DNA of 64,000 nt, from positions 186,503 through 250,502 of the forward strand of contig JXTC01000413.1 of the NCBI GenBank assembly GCA_002914845.1, given 5' to 3'. Under the pieces are notes generated by a model. The model worked only from the letters and a program-made list of their open reading frames with translations, did no database searches and was not told the origin of the DNA. Origin of the DNA: Trema orientale. Its lineage: Eukaryota; Streptophyta; Magnoliopsida; Rosales; Cannabaceae. The stretch's first letter is position 1, and every line of letters begins with the position of its first letter. The translations under genes and the position numbers were made by a program. Below, piece after piece: positions 60,070 to 64,000 of this stretch.

Positions 60070-63000
60070 TTCCTATGGTTTTCTTCCATGTGGGATGTCC
60101 CTTCTATTTCACAATATTATTAGAGCAAAAAGGAAAACTAGTAAAGACAAAATCAAGAAAATAAAAATAAAAATAAAATCTTCATTAATTACAAAACCCT
60201 TAGCCTTAAATATATTTTTTGTCTGTTTTTATTATAATTGAAAGAGATGGATCGTAACCCCTTTTCTTGTGCCAATTCACAGTAAGTATTTTAATTGACA
60301 TAAATAGTGCCTAATTTTGTGGTGATAATTAATGTTTTTTGTTTCTATTAATCCATTTTTAGATGGTTAAAGAATTTAGACTGACAAATGCTGCTTTTTT
60401 TTAATAATTTTATTTTGACTGAAAAACATAAAAAAGAATCATTAGTGATGTTACTATATTAGTTTAGTGGGTGAGACAAGCAAGATTTGGGTAACTTCCA
60501 AAGTATGGGATTTTACATATCATATACATGATGATGACTCATGAATTAAGGCTGACTTGGAATACTATTGGATAACATGGGGTTGGGGTGATGGTGATGA
60601 TGATGAATGGATGATGGTGATAGATGGGTCCACGAATTTAAAAACGGGCAAGAGATTCACCTACTACAGCTGAGACAACTAAACTTAGATTTTCCTCAAA
60701 AACAATAAATAAATAAATAAATAAATAAAATCCCAGTTTGTTGATTAATTCGTTCTCTGATTGAGTCACTTACCTTAGTTTCAGTTACAAAAGTTGGTTT
60801 GAGAAACAATAAGACAAAGGTAAGCATTTTCACTTTCTTAAACTCATTAAGATATTTAGAAATCAAAAAACAGTTATTTTGCATCACAATAAGATAACTT
60901 TCTTAGATCAGTTGTTTTTGGTGTGAAAGGTGAAGGGTCATCAATGAGGTAATTGCCCCACAACCTTTTGCTTCCTAGAACTAAAAATTACACAACTCAA
61001 ATCATCTTTGTGATTTAGATTTTTCATTTCATGTCTAACCAATAGATCCGTAACACATTATTTAGAATATGAAACTATTTAGTAAGTCTTTTCAACTTTG
61101 TTTATTTAAGCTTTTAATATGACATGACATCGACTAGATTCAAAATTACAGTCAAAACACAACAATACATAATATGAGAGTATTCTGAAAAGTTGGATAT
61201 GTTTCCCAATTTGTGCATGGAATGTTAAATGTTTCTAGCAATATTGGCGGAGTCCAGGATTCAGATATTTCTTTTTTCTACTTATGTAATTTGAGATAAT
61301 AATCAGTAGAACTACAATCCAGTAATCTTTGGGACAGAAAAACTTGACAAGACAAAATAAACTAAAATTCAAGATGTTATGATTCCACCACTAAATGAGA
61401 AATTTGGTATACTAAAGTTTTCAAATTGACAATATTCATGAGAATTTGGGAGTACCAATATGATCAAAATATGAAAATCCGAACAGTCAAGTCGGTGGTG
61501 ATGTTTTGTACTAATAATGATGTAACATGAAGCTTCAAAAACAATCCGAGCAGAAACAAACTTGAATAGCTATTGAGTGGTTCAATTCAATTTCTTTAAA
61601 GGATGTTGAATTGAAACTTTTTCTTTTTGTCAAGAAAAAACTTGTACAAAAACAAAAAGAACTCACGGGTTAAGAGTGTAACTGCTATTTCTTTTCCCAG
61701 CAAAAAGAAAGGAAACATCACTTTTTCTTGGGCTGTACTACTAGTCATTCAAAGACTTTCAAATAATACTTGAAGCTAGCTAGCAACTCCACTCTGTACT
61801 ATTGAGTCAATCTGTGGTTCTTACAATCAAAATATTGTTCTGAAACCCAATTATACCATATATGCTAATCGTTCTAAGGTAAAATTAGGATGCAAATTAG
61901 CCTAGTTGTACCGCATACTAATCGTCCTAATGGAGAGTTAGCACATGAATCGACCTTGGATTGAGAGGTGTCCAATATAAAATTTTCTTGTATTCTTTCT
62001 TCATTATCATAGTACAACTTATACCGGCTAAAAACAGATTAAGGGTGAAGTACTATAAGATTCGCGTATACTTATTTTGTTTTCAGTTTTATTGCTCTCC
62101 TTAGTAAAAAAACCCTAGAATGTTTTAATTCATAACAAATATTCCCATTAAAGCTAGATTATTACTTATTCACACGTATAGGATTGGACTGTCTTCTACT
62201 TTTTTCGCATACAAATTGGAAAGGGATTAATAAGCACAGAAAGGATTACATGGGATCAATTATTATAAAATCGAGCAGCTCCTTTGGTCAAGAAAGATAA
62301 GGTCATTGTTGGTTGCATAAGCTTAAGCAGTTAAGCTACTCCATCCAAATTATCATTGTTTAGCTAAAAAAAAAGAAAAAAAAAATTAATGGCATAGAAT
62401 AGTTTTAGCCTGAGACTTAAAACAGAATTAAGATGATTTAGGACACCTGCTCTTTACCCATAAATTGTTGCCCCTTGACTAACTCTTATGCCAAGACTCT
62501 CTCGTAACAAGAATTTATTTAAAAATAGTTAGCTGGAAGGTAACACAACTTGATTGGTGAAATTAATCTGATGTCACTAAATTTGAGGAATTGTTTTGCA
62601 AAGAAAAATTAGTAAATTATACGAGAATAATATTTTCGTTTTCTCATTTTCATTCTAATACTAACTTGTGGAAAGCTAGAAGGTACAGTCGATACCTAAG
62701 AGTAGAGTTTTAGTTAATTTGATGGTCCCAAAAACTTAAACGGTCCCCATCTGCTAGTATAATTAGCTGTGTAGAATATTATGTCAAAACCTTGTATATA
62801 AGCCAAGTAGGAATATACTTTTCTTCCCATGAAAGAGCCACCTCATTTAGACCAAGAAGCATTTATTCTTTACATACACTTTAGGTTTCTAACTCCCTAC
62901 TAATAAAGATACCACCAAATACATGTCTGTACATCAGTAAAAAAATAATTGAAAATTTTTTAGTAGAAACTTTTTTAAACCCAGAAATTTCATTTTGCAT

Positions 63001-63788
63001 AAAATTTTTACCAAAATACAGTTATGGTGGTTCCTTCAGAAATATTTCTAAAGAAGATAGAATAGAATAATAAATGAGCAGCAACCACTTCAACAAGAAA
63101 TGCGTTATATCATTCCACAATGAAGATAATAAGTTACCAATAAGCTAATATTTACATGGTTATACCACTTTTTTAAATATGACATGATATTGCATTTGAG
63201 TTGTGGTTAATCTATTTGTAAATATCGTTAAATTTATTATCGGTAAATTTATACTTACTAATTAACACGATGACAATTTAAGTGCATATTAAGTGACATT
63301 AAAAAAGTAAAATAAAAGATTGAATCGGGCTTTGAATAAACTTTTGTTTTATATTTTTTTGTTTTCGTAAGTGATATCTTTTCATTTTAAAAAACAAAAA
63401 ATACAAATAAAAGTGTATTCAAGCAAGCTCATTCAAAAGTTATTATATTCTTGAAAGATTACCCATTTTATTACTTGCTCTAAAGTGAGTATACTTTCAC
63501 ACATTAGTGTGAAAATTGAACTTGTTAGTTTTATGCATTAGCATGAAAATTGAAAGGGTTTCAGTAAAGTTCTTATCGGATAATTATGTTAGAAAATCGT
63601 GAAAGTCAGCATCTAAGAAAACGATGATTCATCTCCTCTACTCTCTTCGCAGCCATATTGGGTTTTAATCTTTAGTTATGTTCAAACTTCAAAGCTCTCA
63701 CATCAAAAATCTATAGCTTGCATTTATTGTCTGGCGAAACAATGTGAACATGTTTCCTTTCACGCCATGATATTATTTTGAACAATGC
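60070..63788. other. AT-rich intergenic DNA, no gene seen
   Basis: It contains (AAAT)n (60703-60730) and poly-A runs. The longest frame is 63 codons and low-complexity. Nothing resembling an exon, tRNA or clear TIR element was recognised. Confidence 0.5.
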
Positions 63789-63953
63789 TAGTTATACTAA
63801 CTAAGATTTGTACCAAATTTTAATACCAATACACATGGTATGTAAAGTATCAGCATTTAATTGGTAAATATAATTAATTTATTTATATATATATATCACG
63901 TGTGTTTGTATTAAAATTTTGGTACAAATCTTGGTATACCTAGTATCATCCTA
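63789..63953. mobile_element. MITE, TTTGTACCAAATTTTAATA family, copy 2
   Basis: The left end TATACTAACTAAGATTTGTA continues with CCAAATTTTAATACCAATAC. The right end, in reverse, reads TAGGTATACCAAGATTTGTA then CCAAAATTTTAATACAAACA. Together they form good inverted repeats around a (TA)n centre. Same family as 16979-17167. Confidence 0.65.
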
Positions 63954-64000
63954 TTATTTTTACCAAAATGATGGCATCAGTCGATGGATCTGGACCATTT

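Overview
The window is plant nuclear DNA, most likely from a eudicot. The evidence is GT-AG introns, plant-only gene families (GT-2-like trihelix factor, DREB-type AP2 factor, DUF868), AT-rich intergenic DNA full of (TA)n, (AAAT)n and poly-A/T tracts, and many small TIR transposons, tRNA-derived SINEs and a solo LTR. I cannot name the species. I see no bacterial, organellar or CRISPR signal.

Layout. Bases 1-5.5 kb are repeat territory: an unidentified repeat with a minus-strand TATA region, a G-box-bearing minisatellite, a suspicious homopolymer-rich stretch, and a 1.87-kb solo LTR of Ty3/gypsy type with a perfect 5-bp target duplication. A single-exon DREB-type AP2/ERF factor lies at 9.66-10.29 kb (-). 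From 10.3 to 27 kb there is a gene-poor stretch with several MITE families and a small tandem duplication. At 27.06-29.86 kb (+) lies a complete two-exon ortholog of the trihelix factor PETAL LOSS (PTL). From 32.66 to 37.19 kb is a cluster of non-coding repeats, several with their own internal minisatellite. A three-exon gene for acidic ribosomal protein P2 follows at 37.65-38.72 kb (-); its C-terminal GTPase-binding tail is unusual. Two tandem, intact genes for cytosolic class I fructose-bisphosphate aldolase (41.37-43.94 and 48.77-50.79 kb, both -, each 358 residues) come next, separated by a SINE and a Mutator-like MITE with very long TIRs. From 51.85 to 54.61 kb the repeat families of the 33-37 kb cluster recur, the large one inverted. 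A hAT-type MITE with an 8-bp target duplication lies at 57.73-58.19 kb. A DUF868 gene is at 58.94-59.84 kb (-). The rest is AT-rich intergenic DNA.

The genes do not form a pathway: two are developmental or stress transcription factors, three are housekeeping genes (ribosome stalk, glycolysis), and one is a plant-specific protein of unknown role. The less ordinary signals are the family of non-coding elements that share terminal motifs but carry different internal GGTTTCC/GGTAACC-type minisatellites, the altered P2 tail, a perfect 21-bp hairpin at 7.1 kb, and a CArG box with an overlapping upstream ORF in front of the DREB gene.
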